Positions 7,075 to 13,038 of a stretch of DNA of 13,038 nt are shown here, piece after piece. Source of the DNA: Deltaproteobacteria bacterium (GTDB lineage Bacteria > Desulfobacterota > Desulfobacteria > Desulfobacterales > C00003060); assembly GCA_019309815.1 (NCBI GenBank), contig JAFDFO010000037.1:1-13038 (forward strand). The letters are read 5' to 3'. The position numbers and the translations under genes were made by a program. Numbering within the stretch: the first letter of the stretch is position 1; the number at the start of each line of letters is the position of its first letter. The notes below the pieces were generated by a model. It saw only the letters and a list, made by a program, of their open reading frames with translations. It was not told where the DNA came from and made no database searches.

Positions 7075-8571
7075 GTGATCGCCTTGCCTGCCATTGAGAA
7101 AAACGACTCTATAATTAATGGGATGGATGCAAAAGATACCGCACCCATTAAACCCTTCAAACTTGTTAAGTATTTTACTTTCACCAGTCTTGTTCTCGTT
7201 CTTGTCGGTTCTTTGGCCCTGTCAACAGTCATTGCCCATCGAGCCGAGACAGTCCTGTTGAAAAAAAGTGAAGACTACGCCCTGTTGATGGCAGAGAATC
7301 TTAATCACCAGGTCTTCCTCCAATTCATTGTCCCGGCGGCGCTTCAGTTTGGTCAGGTTATTCAGCTGCAGAACAAGGTTCTGTTTGACCGCCTTGATAA
7401 AGTCGTAAGAAACACCCTCCATAGTTTTAACGTAGAAACGGTAAACATCTTTGATCGCGGGGAAAATGTGATTTTCTACAGCTTTGACGAAGACCTGTTG
7501 GGGAGAAAGGGCTTGGGTGGGATCGATTACCAGCAGGCCCTGGAGGGAAAATCACGGTCCAAGTTGACGCGCAGTGGAGGATTCTGGGGGATGCTCTTCG
7601 GAGCCCCTACAGAGAGCAAGCTGGTGACTTACGTGCCGCTGAGGGCTGAAAGGCCCCTATCAAATGTGGAAGGACCCATCTTAGGGGTATTTGAGGTTGT
7701 ACAGGATCTGTCTGACGATTACCGGATCATTACCGCGTTCAAGTACAGAATTATTATCATCTCTTTTGTTATCATGGGACTTCTCTTTCTGGTCCTTCGA
7801 CACTTTGTGAAACGGGGTGAGCAAATCATCGAAAAACGAGCTCAGGAACGACTCCTTTTGAAGGAAAAACTGGGAAATGCACAGAGGCTGGCAAGTCTTG
7901 GCGAAATGGTGGCTGGCATCTCCCACGAAATTCGGAATCCCCTGGGCATCATTAGCAGTACCGCTGAGCTCTTGAAGCAGAAGTTGGCTCCCGCCGCCCC
8001 TGAAATCGAGCTTGCAGACGTCATCGTGCAGGAGGCCGATCGCCTCAACGGCATTGTGACCGATTTTCTGAGCTTTGCCCGGCCCCAGGCACCTGACTTC
8101 ATGCCGTGCAAGGTTGACGATGTCATTGAGAAGAATCTCTCGTTCCTTGCGCCGGAAGTTAGCAAGAACGGCTACCGAATCCGTAAGCGATTCGCCACCG
8201 ACATCCCGGAGATACAGGCCGATCCAGGGCTGCTGTATCAGGCCTTCCTGAACATTCTGATCAACGCCATGCAGGCCATGCCGGAAGGCGGGAATATATA
8301 CATCGAACTGTCTTCCCGGAAACACACCCAGACCATACTGTTTGCCGATGAGGGGCCCGGCATCCCGGATGAAATCCTTAACAGGATTTGGGAACCCTTC
8401 TTTACTTCAAAGGATAAGGGGAGTGGACTGGGGCTTCCGATCGTCAAGAAGATTGTGGAAGGGCACGGCGGTATCATTGAAATCGACAACAGTCCGGAGA
8501 AGGGGATTCAGGTGGCGGTTACACTGCCGGTAGAGCGTTATTCTGAAGCTGTGGCGAGGGGGATGTTTTGA
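7075..8571 (+). CDS. Membrane sensor histidine kinase, NtrB/ZraS-like
   Basis: Sensor partner of the downstream response regulator. From the GTG at 7075 it has 498 residues: transmembrane helix 1 at about 34-54, a periplasmic region of about 170 residues (55-223) with a Cache/PAS-like look (VNIFDRGENVIFYSFDEDLLG, in two parts), transmembrane helix 2 at about 225-243, a HisKA dimerisation domain with phospho-acceptor H284 (GISHEIRNPLG), and a HATPase domain with N-box NILINAMQAMPEGG (393-406), G1 DEGPGIP (425-431), F-box WEPFFTS (439-445) and G2 GSGLGLPIV (449-457). The start is uncertain: ATG at 7123 (MDAKDTAPIKPF) would remove 16 residues and keep every domain, and neither start has a clear Shine-Dalgarno sequence. 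The frame begins 5 bases after the previous stop, consistent with translational coupling. The stimulus is unknown; its position suggests envelope or lipid state. Confidence 0.92.
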   Translation: MIALPAIEKNDSIINGMDAKDTAPIKPFKLVKYFTFTSLVLVLVGSLALSTVIAHRAETVLLKKSEDYALLMAENLNHQVFLQFIVPAALQFGQVIQLQNKVLFDRLDKVVRNTLHSFNVETVNIFDRGENVIFYSFDEDLLGRKGLGGIDYQQALEGKSRSKLTRSGGFWGMLFGAPTESKLVTYVPLRAERPLSNVEGPILGVFEVVQDLSDDYRIITAFKYRIIIISFVIMGLLFLVLRHFVKRGEQIIEKRAQERLLLKEKLGNAQRLASLGEMVAGISHEIRNPLGIISSTAELLKQKLAPAAPEIELADVIVQEADRLNGIVTDFLSFARPQAPDFMPCKVDDVIEKNLSFLAPEVSKNGYRIRKRFATDIPEIQADPGLLYQAFLNILINAMQAMPEGGNIYIELSSRKHTQTILFADEGPGIPDEILNRIWEPFFTSKDKGSGLGLPIVKKIVEGHGGIIEIDNSPEKGIQVAVTLPVERYSEAVARGMF

Positions 8572-8651
8572 GTCTCCTGTGTGCAGTTTGAACTTGAACG
8601 GAACAACTTGACCATTCAGCAGACGCACGACCAACGAACAGGAACAAATCA

Positions 8652-10010
8652 ATGGAAACAATCCTTATCGTGGATGACGAGAAGAACTACCGCGTGGTCC
8701 TGAGTGCCTTTCTCTCCGGGGAAGGGTACGAAATGCTGACCGCCGACAACGCCCATGAGGCCCTTGAGGCGGTGGATAGTGTCGACCTTGATTTAGTCCT
8801 TACAGATATGAAGATGCCCGTCATGGATGGTATCGAGCTCCTCAAACAAATCAAGGAAAAAAACCCACATCTGCCCGTAGTCATGATGACAGCTTACGGA
8901 ACCGTAGAAAAGGCTGTTGAGGCCATGCAGTTGGGCGCTTTCAACTTCATCCAAAAGCCTTTTCAGAATGAAACTCTGAAGCAAATGGTGCACAAGGCAA
9001 TCAGCACGTACAGGGTCTTGAAAGAAAACCGTCGGCTCTTGCGGGACCTGGAAGGTCGCTATCGTTTCGACAATATCATTGGTAAGAGTAAGCCGATGCA
9101 CGAGGTATTTAACATGATCCAGAGGGTTGCTCCCACCAAGGCAACGGTACTGATTACAGGTGAGAGCGGCAGCGGGAAGGAGCTGATCGCCAGAGCGATT
9201 CATTACAACAGCCCTCGCCGCAACAAGCCGTTTGTGGCCGTCAGCTGCGCAGCCCTCACCCAGACCCTGCTGGAAAGCGAGCTTTTCGGTCATGAAAGGG
9301 GAGCCTTCACGGGGGCTACGGCCATGAAGAAGGGTCGGTTTGAGCTCGCAGACGGAGGAACGTTATTTCTGGATGAGATTGGTGAAATACCCCCCCCTGT
9401 GCAGGTAAAGCTCCTCCGCGTCCTTGAGGAAATGACCTTTGAACGGGTGGGTGGAACAAAGACTATCGAGTTTGACATCAGGCTTGTAGCAGCCACCAAC
9501 AAGGACCTTAAGAAAGAGGTAGAGGATGCCCGTTTCCGAGAAGACCTCTATTTTCGTCTCAACGTGGTTCATATCACGCTCCCTCCCCTCAGGGAACGTT
9601 CTGAGGACATCCCCCTTCTGGCCACCCACTTCATGAACAAATATGCCGGGGAAACCAACAGGGAAGAGATGACCATCTCCCCTGAAGCCATGCGTTTTTT
9701 ATGCAATCATCGCTGGCCTGGAAACGTAAGAGAGTTCGAGAACGCCATTGAGCGAGCCGTGCTTCTAAGCAGAGACGACGAGATCACCCTAACCGACTTG
9801 CCCAAAGAGCTACTGGGTTTTGCAGACCTGGAAATGCCAATAGACTGGCAGAAACTGTCTAACCTTCCTGAGACGCTCGATGCCATAGAGAAGAGGCTGA
9901 TTCAAAAAGCCCTTGCCCTGTCAGACAACGTACAGGCCAGGGCAGCCAACCTTCTGAACATTCCCCGAGCCAACCTGCAGTACCGCCTGAAAAAACATGA
10001 CCTCCTGTAG
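8652..10010 (+). CDS. NtrC-family sigma-54-dependent response regulator
   Basis: DNA-binding activator of RNA polymerase holding sigma-54, 452 aa. Receiver domain (1-120): acidic D8/D9, phospho-acceptor D52 (LTDMKMP), T80 and K102 (QKPF). AAA+ domain (about 141-370): Walker A GESGSGKE (170-177), sigma-54 contact loop GAFTGA (217-222), Walker B TLFLDEIGE (237-245), FREDLYFRLNV with the arginine finger region (295-305), and sensor II WPGNVREFENA (355-365). A Fis-type HTH closes the protein (about 418-448, VQARAANLLNIPRANLQYRLKK split in two). AGGAA (8640-8644) precedes ATG 8652 by 7 bases. It is 80 bases after the kinase gene on the same strand, so it is the cognate regulator. A perfect sigma-54 promoter lies 413 bases after its stop and is its most obvious local target; this is inference. 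Confidence 0.96.
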   Translation: METILIVDDEKNYRVVLSAFLSGEGYEMLTADNAHEALEAVDSVDLDLVLTDMKMPVMDGIELLKQIKEKNPHLPVVMMTAYGTVEKAVEAMQLGAFNFIQKPFQNETLKQMVHKAISTYRVLKENRRLLRDLEGRYRFDNIIGKSKPMHEVFNMIQRVAPTKATVLITGESGSGKELIARAIHYNSPRRNKPFVAVSCAALTQTLLESELFGHERGAFTGATAMKKGRFELADGGTLFLDEIGEIPPPVQVKLLRVLEEMTFERVGGTKTIEFDIRLVAATNKDLKKEVEDARFREDLYFRLNVVHITLPPLRERSEDIPLLATHFMNKYAGETNREEMTISPEAMRFLCNHRWPGNVREFENAIERAVLLSRDDEITLTDLPKELLGFADLEMPIDWQKLSNLPETLDAIEKRLIQKALALSDNVQARAANLLNIPRANLQYRLKKHDLL

Positions 10011-10422
10011 TCAACGGAACGGATCGTCATACCTAAGCGTCCTCCATACAAACACTGAAAGATGCAGGGAGGACGGAACGTTCAGCGTGGCGTAAAAGAA
10101 GTTGGCATCATGAGTATTGCTTAAGATATCAACCACTTGCATTTCTCCGGGGGCAGCTTGTATCAAAAGTTGGCACATGCAACAATTTTGTGTATTATCA
10201 GATAGTTAAAGGCTATCCCCGGCCTGTCTGTATAAATTTTTATACATATTGATGCAATTTCAGGGGCCTAAATAGGCACAAATCCGCCAAGACTCAAGCA
10301 GCCCCCGGCCACCTTGAAAAAACCTTGGGAGGCGATGTTTCCTGTAAAATAAACTGGTTATACCGTTATTCCCCCCTTGTTGCCGTAGGAAAAAAGGAAA
10401 TTTTTTCGAGGATACTGCAATT
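10011..10422. other. Intergenic control region upstream of the sigma-54 sRNA
   Basis: This stretch of more than 400 bases contains no supported gene in any frame. It holds an 8-base perfect inverted repeat CGTCCTCC/GGAGGACG (10038-10045 and 10068-10075, 22 bases apart, no T-tract), the palindrome GAACGTTC (10076-10083), two copies of AAGTTGGCA (10099-10107 and 10167-10175, 68 bases apart), a strong AT palindrome (10229-10246) and a short inverted repeat GCCTAAATAGGC (10266-10277). Such a cluster of small symmetric sites upstream of a sigma-54 promoter is what an enhancer region would look like, but no site is proven. Confidence 0.45.
10229..10246. promoter_or_regulatory. Operator-like palindrome, candidate enhancer site
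   Basis: TGTATAAATTTTTATACA has perfect 8-base arms around a TT centre. It is centred about 211 bases upstream of the predicted sigma-54 start at 10449. NtrC-family activators bind dyad sites at roughly this kind of distance and loop the DNA. It is the best dyad in the region, but an unrelated repressor site or chance AT-rich symmetry is possible. Confidence 0.4.
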
Positions 10423-10437
10423 TGGCACTATTGTTGC
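10423..10437 (+). promoter_or_regulatory. Perfect sigma-54 (-24/-12) promoter
   Basis: TGGCAC (10423-10428), five bases TATTG, then TTGC (10434-10437) matches the sigma-54 consensus TGGCAC-N5-TTGC at every position, with the GG and GC elements at the required spacing. The predicted start is 12 bases beyond the GC, at about 10449. No protein-coding gene follows on the plus strand; instead there is a short segment ending in an intrinsic terminator. The NtrC-type activator encoded just upstream is the natural candidate regulator. Confidence 0.85.
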
Positions 10438-10448
10438 GAGGTCATACA

Positions 10449-10534
10449 AACGATAGCTGAGAAGAGAAAGATTTCTTCATCGGCTTTCCTCCTGTTAAAG
10501 GCTAATCGCCAGGTGGCGGTTAGCCTTTCCTTTT
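10449..10534 (+). ncRNA. Predicted sigma-54-dependent small RNA, about 86 nt
   Basis: The segment between the sigma-54 promoter and a strong terminator contains no plausible reading frame but has sRNA architecture. A 5' hairpin GAAGAGAAAGATTTCTTC (10461-10478) has a 7-base stem (one G-U) and a 4-base loop. An unpaired stretch follows, containing TTTCCTCCTG (10485-10494) whose CCTCC is complementary to a Shine-Dalgarno core. A 14-base-pair terminator hairpin with a pyrimidine tail ends the RNA. Such an RNA could pair with ribosome binding sites, perhaps with Hfq. Its position just after an NtrC-type two-component pair resembles crcZ after cbrAB, but it is much shorter and shows no run of CrcZ-like A-rich motifs. 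The family is not recognised; its existence is inferred from promoter plus terminator. Confidence 0.68.
10497..10534 (+). terminator. Intrinsic terminator of the predicted sRNA
   Basis: Left arm AAAGGCTAATCGCC (10497-10510), loop AGGT (10511-10514), right arm GGCGGTTAGCCTTT (10515-10528). All 14 positions pair, with one G-U. The tail TTTCCTTTT (10526-10534) gives a pyrimidine-rich, U-rich end on the plus strand. Confidence 0.85.
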
Positions 10535-10613
10535 GAGAGTCAGCGATGAAGCTCAGGGCCCAACAAGTTGCTATCAACCCCAAGCGCCGATGCGTTGCGA
10601 GAATCCTCTCCAT

Positions 10614-10640
10614 AAAAAAAGGCTGCCACGACCGGCAGCC
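10614..10640 (-). terminator. Intrinsic terminator of apbE
   Basis: GGCTGCC (10621-10627) and GGCAGCC (10634-10640) pair perfectly around a 6-base loop. On the minus strand the hairpin is followed by seven T residues (complement of 10614-10620). It lies about 50 bases beyond the apbE stop codon, so it ends that transcript and insulates it from the sRNA gene facing it. Confidence 0.9.
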
Positions 10641-10688
10641 CTTTGCTCTGTTGTAAAGTAGAAATATCTTACTTCAACAGCCTACCCG

Positions 10689-11723
10689 TTAACTTGGCCA
10701 GGCATTTGAAACAATCCGTTGTTTGTCGCGGCCTAGAATAAGACAAGCAGTCCCTGGGATTCCTTCGATGAATCGTTTCCCTGCCGCAGGTTCCAGTACG
10801 AAAATAGCCGTTGAAAGTGCATCCGCGTCCATCACAGTGGAAGCTGTCACAGTAACACTATCGCTTTGGGCGGGTGATAGGCCTGTGCTGGGATTCACAA
10901 TATGATGATATAGCTTCTCTTTGTCAAAATATATCTCGTAATTACCCGACGTGGCCAGAGCGCCATTGTTCATTTTCACAATGTCCAAATAGGGTCCCTC
11001 CTTGTCGGGATTCTGAACGCCCACCTTCCACGGGCTCCCGCCCTCTTTGCCGCCTGCAACGCGTATATCACCGCCTGCGTTGATGAGGGCATGTTTGATG
11101 CCGTGACTCTTAATAGACTCGGCTCCGCAATCGATGACATATCCCTTTGCAATCCCGTCCAGAGTGATGCCCATGCCTGGTGTCTCGAATCGAACCGATT
11201 TGCCATCAAACTTCATTGCGCTGGCGTCCACCAGGGCCAGTGCCTTTTCCAGTTCTTTTTCGGATGGCGGGACACCCTTTGCTTCAAAGTGTTGCCTGTA
11301 CAGGTCGACTACGGGTTGCACAGTGATGTCGAAGGCTCCTTGACTCGCTTTGTGAAAATGGAGAGAACGTTTGATCACACGGCCTACGTCAGGAGGCACT
11401 TCCGCCAGACTCCCTTCTTTGTTGAGGAGGCCTATGGGAGAATCCGAACGATACCGATCCATCAACAAGGTCACCCGGTCCATCTCTTCAAAGGCTTTCC
11501 CTATGACCTCTTCGGCCTCCGTCTTTGACGGATGCATGACGGTTATGGACACAAATGTTCCCATACCCGGACGTGTCTTGGTTACTTTGTAGAGATCTTT
11601 GTCGAACGCCACGGCTTCTGAAATGGGTAGCAAACCGCCTGCAGCAAAGCCCACTCCCAAAATGCCGGACAGTTTCAAAAAGCGCCTTCGATCCATTGTC
11701 TGAGGTGTTTCTTGTGCGGACAT
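10689..11723 (-). CDS. apbE: FAD:protein FMN transferase ApbE with Tat signal
   Basis: ApbE attaches FMN covalently to a threonine of extracytoplasmic flavoproteins such as NqrB/NqrC or RnfD/RnfG subunits. The protein is 344 aa from ATG 11723. It starts with a twin-arginine signal (DRRRFLKLSG, residues 11-20), a hydrophobic stretch and a likely cleavage after SEAVA (about 35-39). The mature part shows PGMGTFVSITV, LLMDRYRSDSPIGLLN, FDITVQPVVDLYR, GITLDGIAKGYVID, ALINAGGDIRV and the late HHIVNPSTGLSP and STVMDADALSTAIFVL blocks, all characteristic of ApbE. The ATG at 11738 is in frame, but GGAGGG lies between it and 11723, so 11723 is the better start. It is monocistronic, with its own promoter and terminator; no obvious flavinylation target is in the window. 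Confidence 0.95.
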   Translation of the reverse strand: MSAQETPQTMDRRRFLKLSGILGVGFAAGGLLPISEAVAFDKDLYKVTKTRPGMGTFVSITVMHPSKTEAEEVIGKAFEEMDRVTLLMDRYRSDSPIGLLNKEGSLAEVPPDVGRVIKRSLHFHKASQGAFDITVQPVVDLYRQHFEAKGVPPSEKELEKALALVDASAMKFDGKSVRFETPGMGITLDGIAKGYVIDCGAESIKSHGIKHALINAGGDIRVAGGKEGGSPWKVGVQNPDKEGPYLDIVKMNNGALATSGNYEIYFDKEKLYHHIVNPSTGLSPAQSDSVTVTASTVMDADALSTAIFVLEPAAGKRFIEGIPGTACLILGRDKQRIVSNAWPS

Positions 11724-11818
11724 GACGTTTCCCTCCATCTGTGAAAGGCCCGAGTCTGGCTGTGCTACTGTGTTCTAGCTTGCAGCCGTGAAACGCAATT
11801 GGCCTGTAACTCTGGTGG

Positions 11819-11847
11819 CCTATAGTATATTTTGGTATTGTTGTCAA
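11819..11847 (-). promoter_or_regulatory. Predicted sigma-70-type promoter for apbE
   Basis: On the minus strand a consensus TTGACA (11847-11842) is followed after 17 bases by TATAGG (11824-11819), which matches -10 at 4 of 6 positions. Transcription would start near 11812, about 89 bases before the apbE ATG. Confidence 0.6.
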
Positions 11848-12146
11848 TAGTTCGGTAGGTTGAACGCATCGGGCTCATTTAGAGAATCAAAGATCCGTGC
11901 AGTCACCCTTTGCCGGGACAGTGGATGCGCTCGCCTTCGGTTCAACCTGGGGGGATGGGACGTGGGAATCTGCAGATGTACGTTCGAAGAGCTTCTTGCT
12001 ACAAAGGGATCCCCTTTTTCTACCACCTTTCGCACACCACCCATACATCCTTTGGAATTGCTCAACTGCAACAGGATTCCATACAAGTGGCGCCGAGAGA
12101 GGCAAAGACGTTAGTTCGGGGGGAATAGCCTAAGCTGAAATGGCTT
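11848..12146. other. Unassigned intergenic stretch between apbE and the small envelope-protein gene
   Basis: About 300 bases in which several short overlapping frames are open on both strands (for example plus 11897-12133, minus 11844-12086). None has a good ribosome binding site, a recognisable motif or a protein-like composition that stands out, and the minus frame ending at 11844 runs into the -35 box of apbE. I see no terminator with a clear T-tract. It may be a leader of unknown type or a decayed gene. Confidence 0.4.
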
Positions 12147-12455
12147 CTAGTCCACTTCTCCCAGAGGCCTGGCAAAGGTAAAAAGAAAAGGGTCAGCAAC
12201 CATCTTGTTCCAAGCTGTTCCGGTGTTTCTTCCAAGCGCACTAAAAGGAAGCGAAACAATAAAAAATGCCGTACCCACTACCGTTGCACCGATTCCTAAG
12301 GGCCTCATCACGCAAAAATCCGCAACCATTGACTCAGCGGGGGCCTTATTGTCCAATTGCAGCTCCCCCTGGGCAAGGGCCGAAAATCCTGTGGTAGTGA
12401 AGACCAGGGCAACCACCATGACAACCACCAACGTTCTTCTTATCCATTCGCCCAT
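12147..12455 (-). CDS. Small secreted or membrane protein with C-terminal FTFARPLGE motif, function unknown
   Basis: A 102-residue protein from ATG 12455, which follows an excellent ribosome binding site AAGGAGGA (12470-12463) with a 7-base spacer. The frame extends upstream to 12512, but the ribosome binding site and signal peptide show 12455 to be the start. Order: a Sec-type signal peptide (basic MGEWIRR, hydrophobic 8-20, likely cleavage after SALA at 28); a short polar segment; MRPLGIGATVVGTAFFIVSLPFSALG (about 50-75, written here in pieces: MRPLGIGATVV, then GTAFFIVSLPFSALG), a second hydrophobic helix; then NKMVADPFLFTFARPLGEVD at the end. The repeated RPLG at both ends of the hydrophobic part is notable. 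It resembles short hypothetical proteins seen in Proteobacteria, but I know no function. It is probably an inner-membrane or periplasmic protein. Confidence 0.82.
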   Translation of the reverse strand: MGEWIRRTLVVVMVVALVFTTTGFSALAQGELQLDNKAPAESMVADFCVMRPLGIGATVVGTAFFIVSLPFSALGRNTGTAWNKMVADPFLFTFARPLGEVD

Positions 12456-12536
12456 CGTGTTGTCCTCCTTGCATCGAGCGTTGCTAACTTGACCAATTAC
12501 TGACTCTGTCACTTATCATTTTATTTAATTTATTGG

Positions 12537-12566
12537 AATGTATCACAGAATTACTAGGCCAGTCAA
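12537..12566 (-). promoter_or_regulatory. Predicted sigma-70-type promoter for the small envelope-protein gene
   Basis: On the minus strand TTGACT (12566-12561) and TACATT (12542-12537) are separated by 18 bases, matching 5 of 6 and 4 of 6 consensus positions. Transcription would begin near 12530, about 75 bases before ATG 12455. Confidence 0.45.
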
Positions 12567-12628
12567 ATTTTTTTCGTATCCGTGCATCCACCTACTGTAA
12601 GATAGCCTCGTATCTCCCGGAACAACTC

Positions 12629-12665
12629 ACATAATTCCATGATTATGTCTTCCCGCATAAAGACA
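12629..12665. repeat. Two small back-to-back inverted repeats
   Basis: ACATAAT (12629-12635) pairs with ATTATGT (12642-12648) across 6 bases, and the overlapping TGTCTT (12646-12651) pairs with AAGACA (12660-12665) across 8 bases. They are mutually exclusive hairpins or overlapping dyads, upstream of the small-protein promoter and next to the large repeat. The role is unknown. Confidence 0.3.
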
Positions 12666-12677
12666 GCGCGTTAAATC

Positions 12678-12846
12678 CGAAATTCGAATATCGAAGCACG
12701 AAACAAATCCGAATGACCAAAATTCAAATGACCGAAACACCTAAAGAATCTGTTTTGAACATTGAGGAATTGCGGCTTCGCCTTGAAAACAGTACGGATT
12801 TTGGTCATTGTTTCGAATTTCGTTCGTGCTTCGAATTTTGTACTTC
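12678..12846. repeat. Long imperfect inverted repeat (hairpin-forming intergenic element)
   Basis: Two arms of about 50-60 bases flank a central stretch of about 55 bases. Perfect 12-base matches are TCGAAGCACGAA (12691-12702) with TTCGTGCTTCGA (12823-12834), and AATGACCAAAAT (12712-12723) with ATTTTGGTCATT (12798-12809). More AAATTCGAA-type blocks pair between them with small gaps. The left arm also holds a second AATGACC copy (12728-12734). The element codes for nothing. Similar AT-rich repeats with TTCGAAGCACGAA are, to my knowledge, scattered between genes in several uncultured and deltaproteobacterial genomes, so this is probably a dispersed MITE-like or REP-like repeat. It lies downstream of the fumarase-family gene and could also protect or end that transcript. 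Confidence 0.75.
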
Positions 12847-12908
12847 AACGAACCAATAATGATATCATCAATGCTACGGCTCTCGCAAACAGCTTCTGGC
12901 ACATGACA

Positions 12909-13038
12909 CTAGGTCATTCCCATGGGGTCCAGCAATTCTGTCAGTTGTGCCTCAGGGAGCACTTTCTTCTTCATAGCTACCTCTCGCACCGTCTTGCCCG
13001 TTGCGTAAGCCTCATGAGCAATCGCTGCAGCGTTCTCG
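12909..13038 (-). CDS. Class II fumarase/aspartase-family enzyme, C-terminal fragment
   Basis: The minus strand from the right edge reads 42 residues to a TAG stop at 12911-12909, ending NAAAIAHEAYATGKTVREVA, then MKKKVLPEAQLTELLDPMGMT. This is the small C-terminal domain of the fumarase C/aspartate ammonia-lyase superfamily (typical pattern NAAxIAxxAxxxGxTxxEvA...LxxxxLxxLLDPxxMT). Class II fumarase interconverts fumarate and malate in the cytoplasm, and aspartase releases ammonia from aspartate to give fumarate. The catalytic part lies outside the window, so the two cannot be told apart, though the LDPxxMT ending is common in fumarases. The 5' end is cut by the window, not broken. Confidence 0.8.
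   Translation of the reverse strand, partial: ENAAAIAHEAYATGKTVREVAMKKKVLPEAQLTELLDPMGMT

Noticed and set aside
7681..8325. 214-residue minus-strand frame inside the kinase gene
   Set aside because: Antisense to the HisKA and ATPase motifs of the kinase, with no recognisable motif of its own.
10171..10185. Second TGGCAC (10171-10176) as another sigma-54 promoter
   Set aside because: The bases five positions downstream are ACAA rather than TTGC, so the -12 element is missing.
10428..10613. Minus-strand 61-residue reading frame covering the sRNA region
   Set aside because: It is antisense to the sigma-54 promoter and terminator hairpin, starts right at the apbE terminator T-tract, has no ribosome binding site and no protein-like motif.
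11860..12133. Overlapping short frames on both strands between apbE and the small-protein gene
   Set aside because: Several frames are open at once, none has a ribosome binding site, family motif or signal peptide, and one overlaps the apbE -35 box.
12678..12846. CRISPR array at the right-hand repeat region
   Set aside because: The repeated blocks are arranged as inverted arms of a single hairpin, not as regularly spaced direct repeats with unique spacers.

Overview
The window looks like a chromosomal segment of a Gram-negative bacterium, most likely a member of Desulfobacterota (former Deltaproteobacteria) or a near relative. This is inferred from a Mla-type outer-membrane lipid transport operon whose MCE protein carries a long C-terminal extension, an NtrC-type sigma-54 regulator with a perfect -24/-12 promoter beside it, a Tat-exported ApbE, and a long intergenic inverted repeat built on TCGAAGCACGAA. 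No 16S or other species marker is present, so the placement is tentative.

Layout. At the left edge is the 3' part of a minus-strand thiD gene whose own start region appears to be missing (1-465). A divergent plus-strand gene encodes a CHASE2-domain class III adenylate cyclase (638-2911). Then comes a plus-strand run: mlaE, mlaF and mlaD, a stand-alone pyruvate-kinase-C-terminal-like protein, a membrane histidine kinase, and an NtrC-family response regulator (3121-10010). A 680-base gap follows. It holds a perfect sigma-54 promoter, a predicted sRNA of about 86 nt that ends in a strong intrinsic terminator, and a separate terminator for the gene on the other strand. The right part is on the minus strand: apbE (10689-11723), a small secreted or membrane protein (12147-12455), and the C-terminal end of a fumarase/aspartase-family enzyme running off the right edge. 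A large hairpin-forming repeat (about 12680-12846) separates the last two.

How the parts may work together. MlaE, MlaF and MlaD make the inner-membrane core of a lipid transporter. The kinase has a periplasmic sensor region and the regulator has the full sigma-54 activator set (GAFTGA, Walker A/B, Fis-type HTH), so the cluster may sense an envelope condition. The sigma-54 promoter sits about 430 bases after the regulator stop codon and drives no protein gene, only a short RNA with an unpaired CCUCC stretch. The layout recalls Pseudomonas cbrAB-crcZ, where an NtrC-type two-component system controls a sigma-54-dependent sRNA encoded just downstream. That sRNA is the most interesting object in the window. 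The link between regulator and sRNA is inferred from position and promoter type only.
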